Positions 1 to 12,000 of a stretch of DNA of 64,000 bases are shown here, piece after piece. The position numbers and the translations under genes are program-made. How positions within the stretch are numbered: position 1 is the stretch's first letter; every line of letters begins with the position of its first letter. The DNA comes from Eonycteris spelaea (lineage: Eukaryota > Chordata > Mammalia > Chiroptera > Pteropodidae): assembly GCA_003508835.1 (NCBI GenBank), contig PUFA01000021.1, positions 5,000,501 through 5,064,500 of the forward strand, written 5' to 3'. The notes under the pieces are model-generated. The model was not told the DNA's origin. It did no database searches and was given only the letters and a program-made list of their open reading frames with translations.

Positions 1-3000
1 TGGTGGGACGAGAGGGCAGGACCGGGCACGCAGGGCTGGCTGGAGTGAGGAGGGGACAGCAGGGCTGACCCAGGCACCGATGCCCCCTCCTTTGTGCAAA
101 CCCCAGGCCGGGGGCTCCTCCCACCGTGCCTCTTCCTAAAGGGGACCCCTCACCAAGGAGGCAAACCCCAGCCCGCCCCACCCTCCCCTCTGACACTCGG
201 CCCTCACCCCACCCTTGGCCAGCGCACGGCTGATCAGAGGAGCTGGTGTGGGACACAGGCGGGGACAGGGCTCATGGACCCAGGGGGGCGCCCAGCACGT
301 GGGCAGCCAGAGCAGACGGAGCCAAGACAGGCACGGTTTCAATGTCCTTAAGGAGATGAGACAAACTATCACAAATGACACAAGAACAAGAAACAGTACA
401 AACAAAGCTCATGGAACGCTGGGAATGAAAACGGCGTGAGGGGAGGCACCAGTCGGGGGCGGGGACGACGGGGCCACCGTGCGGGACAGACGACAGACGT
501 GAGGGAGAAGCCCCCCGCGCCAGCACCGGACAGCGCCGCTCCTGCAGATGGTGCAGTGGCGCGGAGGGGACATCGGCCGGACGATGGGCGTCACGTCCAG
601 GCCAAAGACGAGAGAGCTCAGAGCACCGAGCAAGGGAGACGGGTGGAGGGTGTGGAGAAGTTTAAGGTCAGAGCCAAAGACAGGACCCCGAAGCTGCGGG
701 AGACGGGAGACGGCGAGAAGGACAGCACCACGGCCCCCAGACCCTGCAGCAGTCACGAGGACACCGCGAACCGTGCGTGCAGCAGCGCTCTGGAGGTTGA
801 AGGGGGAAAACGTGGAACCTGAAATTCTACATTTAGCCCAATATCATTATCCAAAAGCAAAGGCGAAGCAACACCCAGCAACACCACACCGGGGGCCCCA
901 GGAAAGCTCTGTGGCGGGGCGGGGGGAGGGTGCCTCGGAGAGGAACATCGGGGCGCAGGACACAGCATGGAGCGTGAGCCCCTGGCCCTTGCCCCTGCCG
1001 CCACACAGCTCCTGGTGCGGTCGGCTCTCCCTGCCCCGACCCAGCTGCTCAGACACCGGCCTCCTGGGGCCACTGTCAAGGTCACGGTCGCAGGCGCCCT
1101 CTGCAACCTGGGCCCGAACCTCTGGAGGGCATAAGCCTCCCTGCTGCGGGCGTCCCCTGCACCGGCTTCTCCCGCAGGTCCCCTCCTTCCCTCCCGTGGC
1201 CTCAGGCTCCAGGCCCCAGGCCTCACACCTGCCCCTCGTCAGCCTGGTCCCTTCCGGTGGAGACCCCTCCGCTGAGAAGCCGCGGGGGGAAGTGAGGCTG
1301 CAGAGGGCAGAGCGTGGGGAACACCTCTGGGCCTGCGGGGTGACCTGCGGCCCCAGCCTCAGGGGTGGCAAGGGGTGGGGGATGGGGGGCAGTGGGGCAG
1401 GCAGGGCGTGGGCTGTGACGCGGCAAACGCCCGTCCCTTCATCCACGTCCACGGCACCGCCCGCCTGGGACCTCCGGGCGGGAACTCGGTCCTGGGTTCT
1501 GGGAAACGCTGGCCGCTTCCCCGGCCGTTTCCTGCCGGCCGCGCCGTTTGCGGGGCTGGCGCTGTTCCCTCCGCCTCTGGGGATGACCCTTGGCCTGTCG
1601 GCGCACGGACCTCGGGCCTGCACTCCCGCTTGACCCGGCCACAGGGGCCCAGAGCGAGTGGCCCAGTGCGTGGCCGTCCCGGGAGCCCCACGGCGCCCCC
1701 GGCTTGCTCCCCTGCACCCTGCTTCCGCCTGTCTGTCTCCCGCCCCTGGCCTGCGGGGCCGGCCCGCTGCTTCCCACTCCTGCCTCCAAGGGACACGGAG
1801 CCCAGGCACGCGGTGGCCGGGCCGGGTCGCCCCGTGCGGCCGGGACGTGGCCGGTCCCTTCGGTTCTGTGGGCTGGAGTCGCGGGTGCGCCCTGGTCCCC
1901 GCGGCTTGGCCGGCCCCACCGCTGTCCTCTGCCCCTGGCTGAGGCCTCGACGTGGACCACGCAGCCACCACGCAGCCCCATTTCCCCGAAAACCGCGCCT
2001 TCGCCCTGCCACGCCCTCCCTGATGCGACGCCAGCCACCGGCCCCACGGCTCGGGCCTCAGTTTCCCCCTCCGTGCAGAGCCCGCGGCAGTGGGGGGCGC
2101 GCGTGCCCAGGGCCGAGTCTCCACCACTCACAGCTCTGGAGGCGGCCCCAGCAACCCGAACCCTGACCTGTGGGCCCCGCCCACACGGCGGACGTGAGCT
2201 GGGTGGACAGGTGGCCCAGGGCCACAACCTGGAACCACAGGGCGGCTGACAGGAAACCGGCCTGTGCAGGTGCAACCGAGCCAGACGGAGTCGCTCTGGA
2301 TTGACTGGGGGGCGGGATCCAACACCAGGAGGCGGCGGATTCCACAGGTCCTCCGAGAGGGAGACACGGAGACGGGCAAGAGGCCCCCCAGACCCGGGGC
2401 TCCGGCTTCTCCCTGGGAGCCCCCGGGAGCTGCCACGTCCGGCCCCCAGGCCCCGTGACTCCCACATCCACTGCCTGGCGTCCCGTTGGGACCAGCAGCC
2501 TCCCGCCCTCTGAGCCGCCATGGGCACCCCTTTGTTAAGGCGGCCGCAGGACACTGATGCAGCAGTGACGCAGTCCCTGGCGTCGAGTGACATGCACAGG
2601 GCGGCACTTCCACAGCCACCACCACCATCTCCATGCTTGAGCTGTTACTGCCGTGGCTGTTGCTGAAGGACGGGGGAGAGGCCAACACCCCCAGCCCCAG
2701 GCTCTCTGTTTGCCACCGCCAGGGAGCAGCAGGGGAAGGCGGGGATGGGTAGCCGCCTGGCGGCTGCAGGTGACCGTGTGCGCAGACGCGGGCCTGGGGA
2801 GGAGACCTGTGCCTCTGTGGGGGGAGCGGGTGGCCTGCTGCGCAGAGGGGGTCCTCGTTATTCTCTCCCCACTTTGCCCCGGTGGGAGCTCACTGCACAG
2901 AAGCACACGGTGGTGACGGTCGTGACAGCTCCAAGAAAAGCATCCTCTTGGTAGTGAGAGGACCAGGAAAGGGTCCCTGGGAAGCAGCAAGTGTGGGGAT

Positions 3001-6000
3001 CCCCAGAGGAGCAGGGACCCTCAACTTCTGTGTATGAACTGACATGGGTCCCAGCTCACTCCACGTGTGTGCACGTGTGTGTGTGGGGGGGGGAACAAGC
3101 CCAGAGAAGCAGAGCAACAGCTGGACTGTGACATGAACCACAGCCCCAGGCCCTGAGTGACAGGCAGACCCAAAGTGCCACCTGAACCCACAGTGGGGAC
3201 TGAACTTCCCGGGCTGCCTGCTGTTAAGATAAAATGAGAAACAACCAGCGGGACTCGGAGTCTCAATACACATGTGAAAATGCCCGAGACGCCATGTGAA
3301 TCGGTTTCTCATTCATGCTATAACGAATGATTACAACCTTAGTAGCTGAAAACAACACAAACGTGTTTTCTTACAGGTTTGTAGGTCAGACGTCCAAAAT
3401 GTGTTTCATGGGCTAAAATCAAGGTGCTCCTCCCAGAGCGCCGCTTCCAACACCGCGGCACTGGGGATTTAGCGAGCGCTCTGCGTCTGATTTTGGGCAG
3501 GGACACAAACATTCAGCCCATAGCCACGAACAATGAAATCAATAGCTGTGTCTTTGAATAAAAGAATCAGTAAAACTGACAAACGTCTAGTCTAACTGAC
3601 CAAGAAAAAAATTACCCATGGAATTAAAAGAGGAGACATCACAACAGAACCTACAGGCATTACAAGGACATTTTGGGAAAACCAGGAACAACTCTGTGTC
3701 CACAAATTCAATAAAGTGGATGAAATGGGCCAACTCCCCGAAAGACCCAAACTCCTAAAATTCACATTAGACTAGATAACCTGAATAGTCCTATATCTAT
3801 TAAAGAAAGTGGATTCATAGTTTAAAATCTTCTAACAAAGAAAACTCCCAGATCGGTTGTTTTCACTGGTGAATTCTACCAAACATATTTCAGGAGGAAA
3901 TAATACCAATTCCATACAGTCTCTCCCAGAAAACAGAAGAGAAGGGAATGCGCTCAACTGATTTTATGAGGCCTGCATTACAGTGGCATCAAAGCCAGAC
4001 AAAGAGTCACAGGAAGAGAACCACAGAAGTGTTTCTCATGAACTTAAACACAAGGATCTCCATGAAATAGCAACAGATTTAATCCAGCAATATATATATA
4101 ACTAAGACCTAAGCATGCAAGGCAGGCTCCACATTTAAAATCAGTCAATGGAATTCACAATATTACCAGAATAATAACATTAAGAAAATGATCATCTCAA
4201 TTGATGCAGAAAAAGCATGTGACAAAATGTAGCATCCATTCATAACTCTCAGAAAACAAGAAACAGAGGGAAATTTCCTAGTCTGATATAAGGCACATAT
4301 GGAAGAACCACTACCCTCCTCTCAAAAAAAAAAAAAAAAAGAAAAAGAAAAAAAAAAAAGAAAAGAAAAAAGAAGAAAAAAAGAAAAGAAAAAACAAAGC
4401 TAAGCTAATGCCACCCAAAAGGCTGAAAGACTAACAAGTTCTCCTCCCTAAGGCCAGGAGCAGGGCGGCGGTGTCCTCGCTCGCCTCCTCTGCTCTGCAC
4501 TGTACTTGAAATCCGAGAAATGCAATAAGGCAAGAAAAATAAAACATGTTGATTGAAGAAGCAGATTAAAACTCTCTCCGTTCTCAGACAACGTGATAAG
4601 CTATGTAAAAGTTCCCATGGGGTCTACCCAAAAGAGCTCCGAGAACTAACGAATTCAGCAAGGTCACAGATACGAAGTAACCTAGAGAAATAAATTGTAT
4701 TTCTATACACTAGTATTTCTATATGATATTCTGCTTGTGACAGCAACGGAGACATAAGCGACTTAGGTACAGGTGTGAGCACATACACAGGCCTCCCCAA
4801 ACGGGGAGTAAGTCCCAGGCGCTCTGAACCTGCTGAGAGCTCACAGTGCAGCTCCAGCCTCCCCCCGTGTGTGCTTCGCGGCCGCCTCATCACCTCCTGG
4901 GCTCCTGTCCGGACGGTCGGTACCCCCTCCCCAGCAGCCGCTGCAGCACGGGCCTCTGCGGCCCCCGTACCCAGCGTCTCTGCCAAGGTGCTCGCTGGGC
5001 GTCAGGTGGGTTGTCTGTCCTGCTGCCTGCGGAGCCGCTGGGCCTAAGAGCCACTAAAGTCAGACACAGACACAGTCCAGCCCCAGTGCCGACCCCAAAG
5101 GGGCCCCTGGATGGGCCCCTCACAGCTGCCTGCCTTGGTCTCTTCACCTTAGACCAGGCATGAGACCACAGGCACTCTGGTCTGAGCCTTCAAGGGTTAA
5201 TGATGCCACCTGCCTCTCCCCCGCCCCGTTCATCTCTGGCGGCTGGGGGTCCTTTGCTCTTGTGACTCCTCCAAACATGGTGTAGCGGCTCGGATCCCCA
5301 GGTTTGAGAACCTGCAGCTGAAGGCGGGCCCTCACCACATAATCTCCTTGACTTCTATCAGAGGAACTTTCCAGAAACTTCCTGTGGCCACAGAGAGGCA
5401 GGGGAACTGCTGGGCCTCAGGGTAGGGGACACTATTCCGGCCTGGCTGGAAGCCGGGGGCAGGGTGGGCACCAGCACAGCCAGACTGAACCCTCCGCTTA
5501 GGGACCTGGTCCTCATAAAGTCCCACGCGGAGGGAAGCTCCCAAAGCTCCTGCACGCGCAGCAGGATGAGGATGACGATGACGATGAAGGGCTGGCCACC
5601 GCACCCCCCTGCCCTGGCCCTGAGGGAGCTCGTGGGGACCCGAGACCGGTCATCAGTCCCCGGGCTGCCGCCTCCACCCGGACCAGCGAGCTGCTGTCCA
5701 CGCCAGGCCTGGCCAGCACAGCGTGCCCGGCGGGGTGGCCATGTGGGGACACGTGCTCAGCAGCCCCCGAGCTGTGTGCATAAGCTTCTGTAGTTACAGC
5801 TCAGAACAAAAGTTTTAAAAAGATTTTATGATTAGGATTTTATTATCTTAACTTTGAACATGAATAATAAAAGAGCAATGCCAGTTATCTTTGCCAGGAA
5901 TAAAATCAAAGCGCTACATTTTCCAGCTCCAATTTTACCAGCGCTGACAAAAAAATTTAAAGGGAAATGTAACACTTTGCTTCCTAAAAGCCTGATAACT

Positions 6001-9000
6001 GATAATGAAGTATGGAAGCATTTCCCCTACTAAAAGGATGCTATTTCCAAAAGCACTCTGCTGTCAGAGCCACGCAGGGCTCCACACAGGGCCGAAATGA
6101 AACCCGCTGTCGGCCGGGGTCCCCCAAACATCACCGCACTGAGGAGTTTATGGGAATTACGCAGGAACCCAGCAAAATGCAAGAATGTACTTCCTCACAC
6201 ATTTCTATCTTTTGAAAAAGGAAGAGATTTATAAGCTCATCGATCCCCACAAGAGCACATCCGGCCCTCCAGCATGACAGAGGCCCCTGGGGGGCCACGG
6301 GGGCTGGGCAGGGTCACGGGGGTCATGGGGAGTTTGGGGGAGTGGCACGAGTTCATGGGGGAACACGGGGTCACGGGGGTCCGTGGGAGCAGGTGGGACA
6401 CAGTCGCCCGAGCCCATGCTGCAAACCTCTCCCTGGTCCCATGCCCCTCAAGTCACCCCGGATGTGGCCTGTCCTTCTGTCCTTTGTCACCCTTGCTGGG
6501 TCCCACTGTGCTCCGCCACCCACCAGCCACTCAGCATAGGGACGCTCATAGCGGGCAGATGACTGGGCATAGCACACATGTGACGAGAAGGTGCAGTGCA
6601 GGGGCCAAGACGTCCTCGGGAAAAAGTGGGGTGGGGGGAGGTCTGAGAAAATAAAGCAGAGCAAGCACCTGGGGGAAGGGACCAGGCGGAGTTGGCCAAC
6701 TAGCCAGCAGGGGGGCCTGGCCACAGCTCCCTCTCCTCTCCCTTGTAAGTGTTTCAGAGCTCCCCAAACAGCTGGAGGTGAAGAGGGGGCAGCTGCTGGC
6801 TTCTGAGGGGCCTGGCTGAGTGGACAGAAAAGGTGCAGGCGGCCGCCTGCCTCACTGATGGGGCAGCCGGCGGTGGGCCTGAGGCCAAAGGAGTTATGCC
6901 CTGGCCCAGGTGGGTGAAATGTCTGGGCGTCTAAGAGCTTGGGAGGTGGACCGGGGTGCTGCCAGGAGGACCCAGAAAGGCATCGGGGAGGAGGCTGGAC
7001 TGAGGACCAGGACGAGAGCAGGGGCCGAGGGGCTGGGCCCACCTGCTGGGCTGCCTGGGACACCTGCAGGGGGCATGGCACTTCTCTGGCCAGTGAGGCC
7101 CACAGGGAGAATTCGGGTCCTGAGGCCACCCCAGGCTAGCTGAGGTCAGCCACATGTCTGCTGAGCCCAGGAGACAGCCTGAGCTCCCTCGACAGGCCCC
7201 TGGGGAGGAGGCAGAGACAGTGAGTGGCGGGGCACCGGTGGGGGCCAAAGGCCGGGTCCCCTCAGGCTCCTCCTAGGGTGGTGGCTGCCATGGGAGCAGG
7301 CTGGGTGTGGAAGGCCCGCCTGGCGTGAAGCAGGGGACACTGATACTGCGCCCTTCTGCCCTTGACTCATCAGCCGGAGAGACGGATGGGACGTGGGGTC
7401 GAGGCGGCTTCAACAGGGACAGACCGGGGCGTACGGGGGCTCCTGGGGAGGCGAGAGCCCGTGCTGCTCCGGCACAGGCGTCTGGGGGGTACTGGGGACA
7501 CGTGTGGCCCAGCCTCTCCCAGGGCTCGGCTGGTGGTTATGAGGCCATCCACACGGGCTTCTCCGTGCCCTCTGCACCCTCTTATGGAGGGACGTCCACA
7601 CTCTCCCAGTCCCCGAGAAGGGGCCAGCCGGGGCCTAGTGAGGCAGCGACACCCTCGCTCTGGGCAGTAGTGACTCGTCCCAACCTGCATCCCCATAAGA
7701 AACTGGCCAGGTGACAGGGACAGGGAGCACCCCAGAATCACGGGGAGGGGGTGCGTCTTGGGGTAAGGCCCGCCCGGCCCACGACGTCCAGCACATAATG
7801 CTGACGGCCAGCCCAGCGGGTGGGCACTCGTCCACTGAGGCGACGCGCCTGCCTGGTGTGGCCTCAGGTCTCCCGGTGATGAGGAAGCCCAGATGCTGCA
7901 TGATGGAAGCGGTTTCAGGCCCGATGGCTCTCGGCCTGGGTGCCTCGACTGGAGCGCCTGCACCCCAATCTCCAGCTGCTCTCAGGCAGTCGGGGACCTG
8001 CTCCCGTCCCCTGACACTTCTCGGAGACTTACCTTAGCTCACTAAAACGGTGCAGACGTGGCTGTGACCCTGCAGGTGACCCGAGGGTGACGGGGACTCA
8101 CCTCCAGCAGCAGCCGTCCCTCCAGCACGGCCGAGGGTCCGCGAGGGCCACTGCCCCCTGGCGAGGGCGCTCTGGTGGCTGGCAGTCCCGGGCACTGCTC
8201 CTGCAGGGCTGTCACAGAGGAAGGGGCCGTTAGCACCCCGCCCCGGCCCAGGCCTGGTCCCCCACTTGCATCCTGTGCCCTTCACGGCCAGCCCTGTAGG
8301 CAAAGCCCATCCGCATGCTGACCTGCGGCAGCCCGTGGGGCGGGGGTGTTGGGGGAGGCAGCAGGAGCCCGACAGCCAGCCGGGCGGCCGGTGGGAGCAG
8401 CTCGCCAGCTCTGCTCCTCAGAAAGGGCTCACTGGCCCCTCCCACAAACCTCTTAGGGCCCAGCTGCCTTCAGGGACCCTGGTGTCCACCGACGACCCCG
8501 CCTGCACTGAGCACCTCAGCCCCAGGAAGGGGCATTAGCACCCCTCCCCCGATGCTCACAGGATTCCCCTTACACCTCCCCCACCCCATCCACCCCGCCC
8601 CGCTGCCCCTCTCCACTTTGGGGGGAAGAGCTCAGCCTTGCGGATCAGAGACTCAGCCTCGTCCATGTCCCAGCTTCCTGGGGTGGGCGGGGACCTCCAA
8701 GTCCATGCTCAGTGGTGCCCAGGGGACAGAGGCCCCAGGGGCAGGGGGTGCTCCTGGCTCTGCCTCCGGAGGGCAGGCGGCTGAGAGGCCCTCACAGCCC
8801 CTGCTCATCCTGGGATTTGCCAGCCGAAGCGCTAGGCAGTGTCAGTGAGGCTGGGGCTGCCGAGCCCCGGCCACGGGGCAGGAGCTCTGGTCTGGGAGCA
8901 GATCGCCCAGCACCCGTGGTCCCCAGGTTTTCCCTCAGAACCAGGAGGCCATGCTCCGGGACGCGCTGGTGTGCGATGTGGGCGTCATGGGGTCTGCCTG

Positions 9001-12000
9001 CAGCCCCCCGCACCCCGGCCCCACAGATGCAGGCCCTCGCCTCGGCCACCCTTACGCAGAGGTGGCTGCGTTGCCCCCAGGTCCCAGCACGGCAGGTGGG
9101 GGAGGAGGGGGACTCCAGCGTGAGACACGGCCTTACCCCTCCCGGTGCGGTGGGTGGACAGGCACCAGAACACGTCCGTTCCTCCACAGGCCCTCCAGAC
9201 TGAGGCTCCTCCATCCCTCCCCCGCCCAGAAGCCCTGGTGCCACCCTCCCCCACAGCTAATCCTCACGGACCCCAGGTCACCGTGCTGAATGATGCAGGA
9301 AAGGAGCCCACAGCCTCCCAGAGGCCAGGGCTGGGAGTGCGAATGTCACCCTCAACCCTGGACCGTGGACCATCACACCTGGGGGTCCCCTCCCTGCCCC
9401 GCCCTGAAACCTCACAGCAACTGGCATGCTGAGGTCTGAGACCTTAGAGCTCATGGGTTACTGGACCTGGGAATGCGAGGAACCCAGGGCACCCCTCCCT
9501 GAGGAAGCTGCCCCCACACGCAGAGGCCAGGGTGAGTGCCGGGGCTCCCAGTTGCTGGGAGCTCGGAGTCAAGGGGCCTCCCTCACCCACCCCAACCCGA
9601 GCCCCGCCAGGCCCAGCTTCCCGGCCACCATGTGTCCTGCGGGGTTTGGGGCTGGATCTGGGGCCTGGGAGGATGTGGGTGTCAGTCAAGGCCAGGAGTG
9701 GTGCTGGGGGGCAGGGGCAGGCCCCTCCTCCCCACCCCCCCTGCTGCACCAAGCCTCCCACCAAAGCCTCCACGCAGCAGGCCCCCTCCGGGAGTCGCTC
9801 AGGCCCACCCCAGCTCAGCAGCTCCCCACCCCCAGCCCGCTGGAAGAGGGGGAAGGGCAGGGATGGGCTGGACCATCCCTGCCCTCCTCCCCCTCCCCCT
9901 GCAGACCCCGGGGTGGTGTGCACAGTTCACCCCAGGATGCACTGGGGCTAGTGGTGCAGGGGCACAGCTGGGGGGGCGCCCCACCCCCTAACGGCCTCCC
10001 CTCCCCCGCACCTCCATCTGTACCGTGACAGGCCCCCAGCATTGTGGGCTCCTCCCCCCGCCGCCCCGGCCACAGGCACCCCCACTTCCCTCCTCCTCCG
10101 CAGCCACATTCCGGCCACGCCCGGCGGCCTCCTGGTCCTGTCACGCGATGGGGCCTCAGCGCTGTGGTGACAGCCGCCTGGACCCCGGCCAGGGCCTCGC
10201 GTGCGAGCAGAGCCCCCGCCCCCACCCCCGGCCGGGCCAGACGAGAGAAACCGAATGCTCTGAGGCAGGCACGGAGCTAGCTCTCCCGAAACCCACAGCC
10301 GAAGCCCTCTTGGCCCAGGCCCCCTCCTTCAGGGTGCCAGCCCCCATGGGGGCTCCGGGTCGGCTGGCGAGGGCATGACACCGCGGCTCGGTCTTGGGAC
10401 AGACCCCACAGGCCCCCAGGCCCTTCCCAGCAGCCCCTGGCTCCCTCAGCATCGCTCTTCCCCCTGGGTCAGGGTGTCGTCCCCCGAGGGTCTGACCTGG
10501 GGTGGGCTATGGGCAGGGACAGCGAGGGCAGAGAGAAGACTCTGTGGTCCACCCTGGTCCTGCCTGGGGACCCACCCCACCATGCCAGTCCCCGGGTGAG
10601 GACAGACAAGCCCCCGCCGAGGCCGTGCCAGGTCGACCTGGTCAGGGGTCAGGGAGGGAAGCTGGCAGGGAACAGAAGCCACATCCTTTTGGGAGACGGT
10701 GAAGGTGTGGACAGTCACACAGTCACTGTGCCCCTCAAAGGCCCGGCACGGCAAGGAGGCGGCATCGGGGGCCGAGAGGTGCCCCAAGCCTGGGTGCAAG
10801 GAGCTCCCTGCCCACCCTCCAGCCCTGCTGGTCTCCAGGAGGCCAAGCCCCAGGAGATGGGCTCCTGCCAGGCCCTGCCCTGAGGCCCCCAAGACTGGCC
10901 TCCGAGGGGCAGGGGCCTCCGAGACCCCCATCCCACAGCATTGGGCAGCCGTCTGTCAGAGCTCAGGGAATGCAGGAGACCAGGATCACGTGACCCTGAG
11001 TCCCCCCCAGCTCCCTCCCCCACTCCGGGTCCCCTGCCACGTGGGCCCTCACTGCCACGTCCTCACGGTCCACCAACTGGCCGCGGAACTAACTGGAACC
11101 AGGTCCTCTCACTCACTGATTTCTCGCATCCGCAGAAAGGCTGCTGTGAACAGAGAATGTGAGGGACCACCATGGGGACAGCGGCCATCCCTGCGGAAGT
11201 GGCAAGCACACGGAGTGCGCACCCCCCCAGGGCGGGGGGCCCTCTGAGGTTCAGGGCGGGGCGCAGCCTGTGGCCCCTCCTGCTCGCTAGGAGACCTCCA
11301 TTTCCTTGGCACGGAGGGACCTCAGGGCAAGGCGCCACGCTGAGTGAGCCCTGCGCCCCAGGGCCCCATCCCCCCGGGGGCCACTCGGGGTTGCATGCCT
11401 GACAGTGGCCAGTGAGAGGTGCCGGGTGCTCCTGGCGGAGGAGACCCAGAAGACTCTCTGCCCAGGCAATGCCGTGACACCCAGAAGGTGACAGCCACGT
11501 TGCTCCCAGCTCAGGGGAAGACAACTCTTTGGGTAAACAGGACCGGTGGGTGCAGGACATGTGAGTCCAGGGCAGGGGGTCCAGGACGTGGGATGCACTG
11601 AATGTGGGATTTGTGGGGCTGTCAGGGGTTGGGGTGCAGGACTCCTGTCCCCAGGGTGATAGAGAGGGAGCCAGGGGTCCCACAGGGGGCTGAAACCCGA
11701 CTCTGGCCAGCCGCGGCTCCTGGAGTGGACGGTCCGTGCCCGCACGCCAGGCCTTGCTTTGAACGGAACACGTGCTGGTAACGCCTGGCACGATGTTGTC
11801 GTCGAGTCAAGAACCCCAAGGGCTCTGCCCTGTGCCCCGACCTCCACATTTGGGGCATCATCCAGTGTTTCTCCTGCAGCCCTGGTCCAGCGGCTCTCAT
11901 CCCCTAGGGCTCAGCCCCCAGACCCCAGCCCATCTCTGCCTCACCACGTGTCCCCGTCCAGATGTCTGCTGTGACCATGGCTCTGCCCTGCTCTCCCTGG

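Larger units (their letters stand above)
1..8101 (-). other. AHRR: AHRR intron 4 (5' part in window)
   Basis: No exon was recognised here. The interval is GC-rich, with a CpG-dense patch at about 1430-2130, a degenerate interspersed repeat near 3310-3520, an L1 ORF2 fragment at about 3545-4760 broken by an A-rich tract, a G-rich repeat at 6280-6390 and a relatively AT-rich, apparently unique block at 5800-6000. Long open frames in this stretch occur on both strands at once and show no protein family. Confidence 0.75.

Noticed and set aside
847..2127. A 426-codon open frame on the minus strand, with others of 200-380 codons overlapping it.
   Set aside because: Frames are open on both strands at once in CpG-rich DNA, composition is Arg/Gly/Pro-rich, no domain is visible, and it lies inside an AHRR intron.
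7840..7901. Minus-strand peptide [13 protein letters not shown] resembling the AHRR PAS motif ATIVDYLGFHQTD.
   Set aside because: The residues before it do not match AHRR (no GFALVVSAEGTIFY), and no acceptor in the correct phase was found. Probably chance.
8936..9003. Plus-strand exon-like segment after TTTTCCCTCAG with an open frame ([18 protein letters not shown]).
   Set aside because: No matching donor, no family similarity, and antisense to AHRR.
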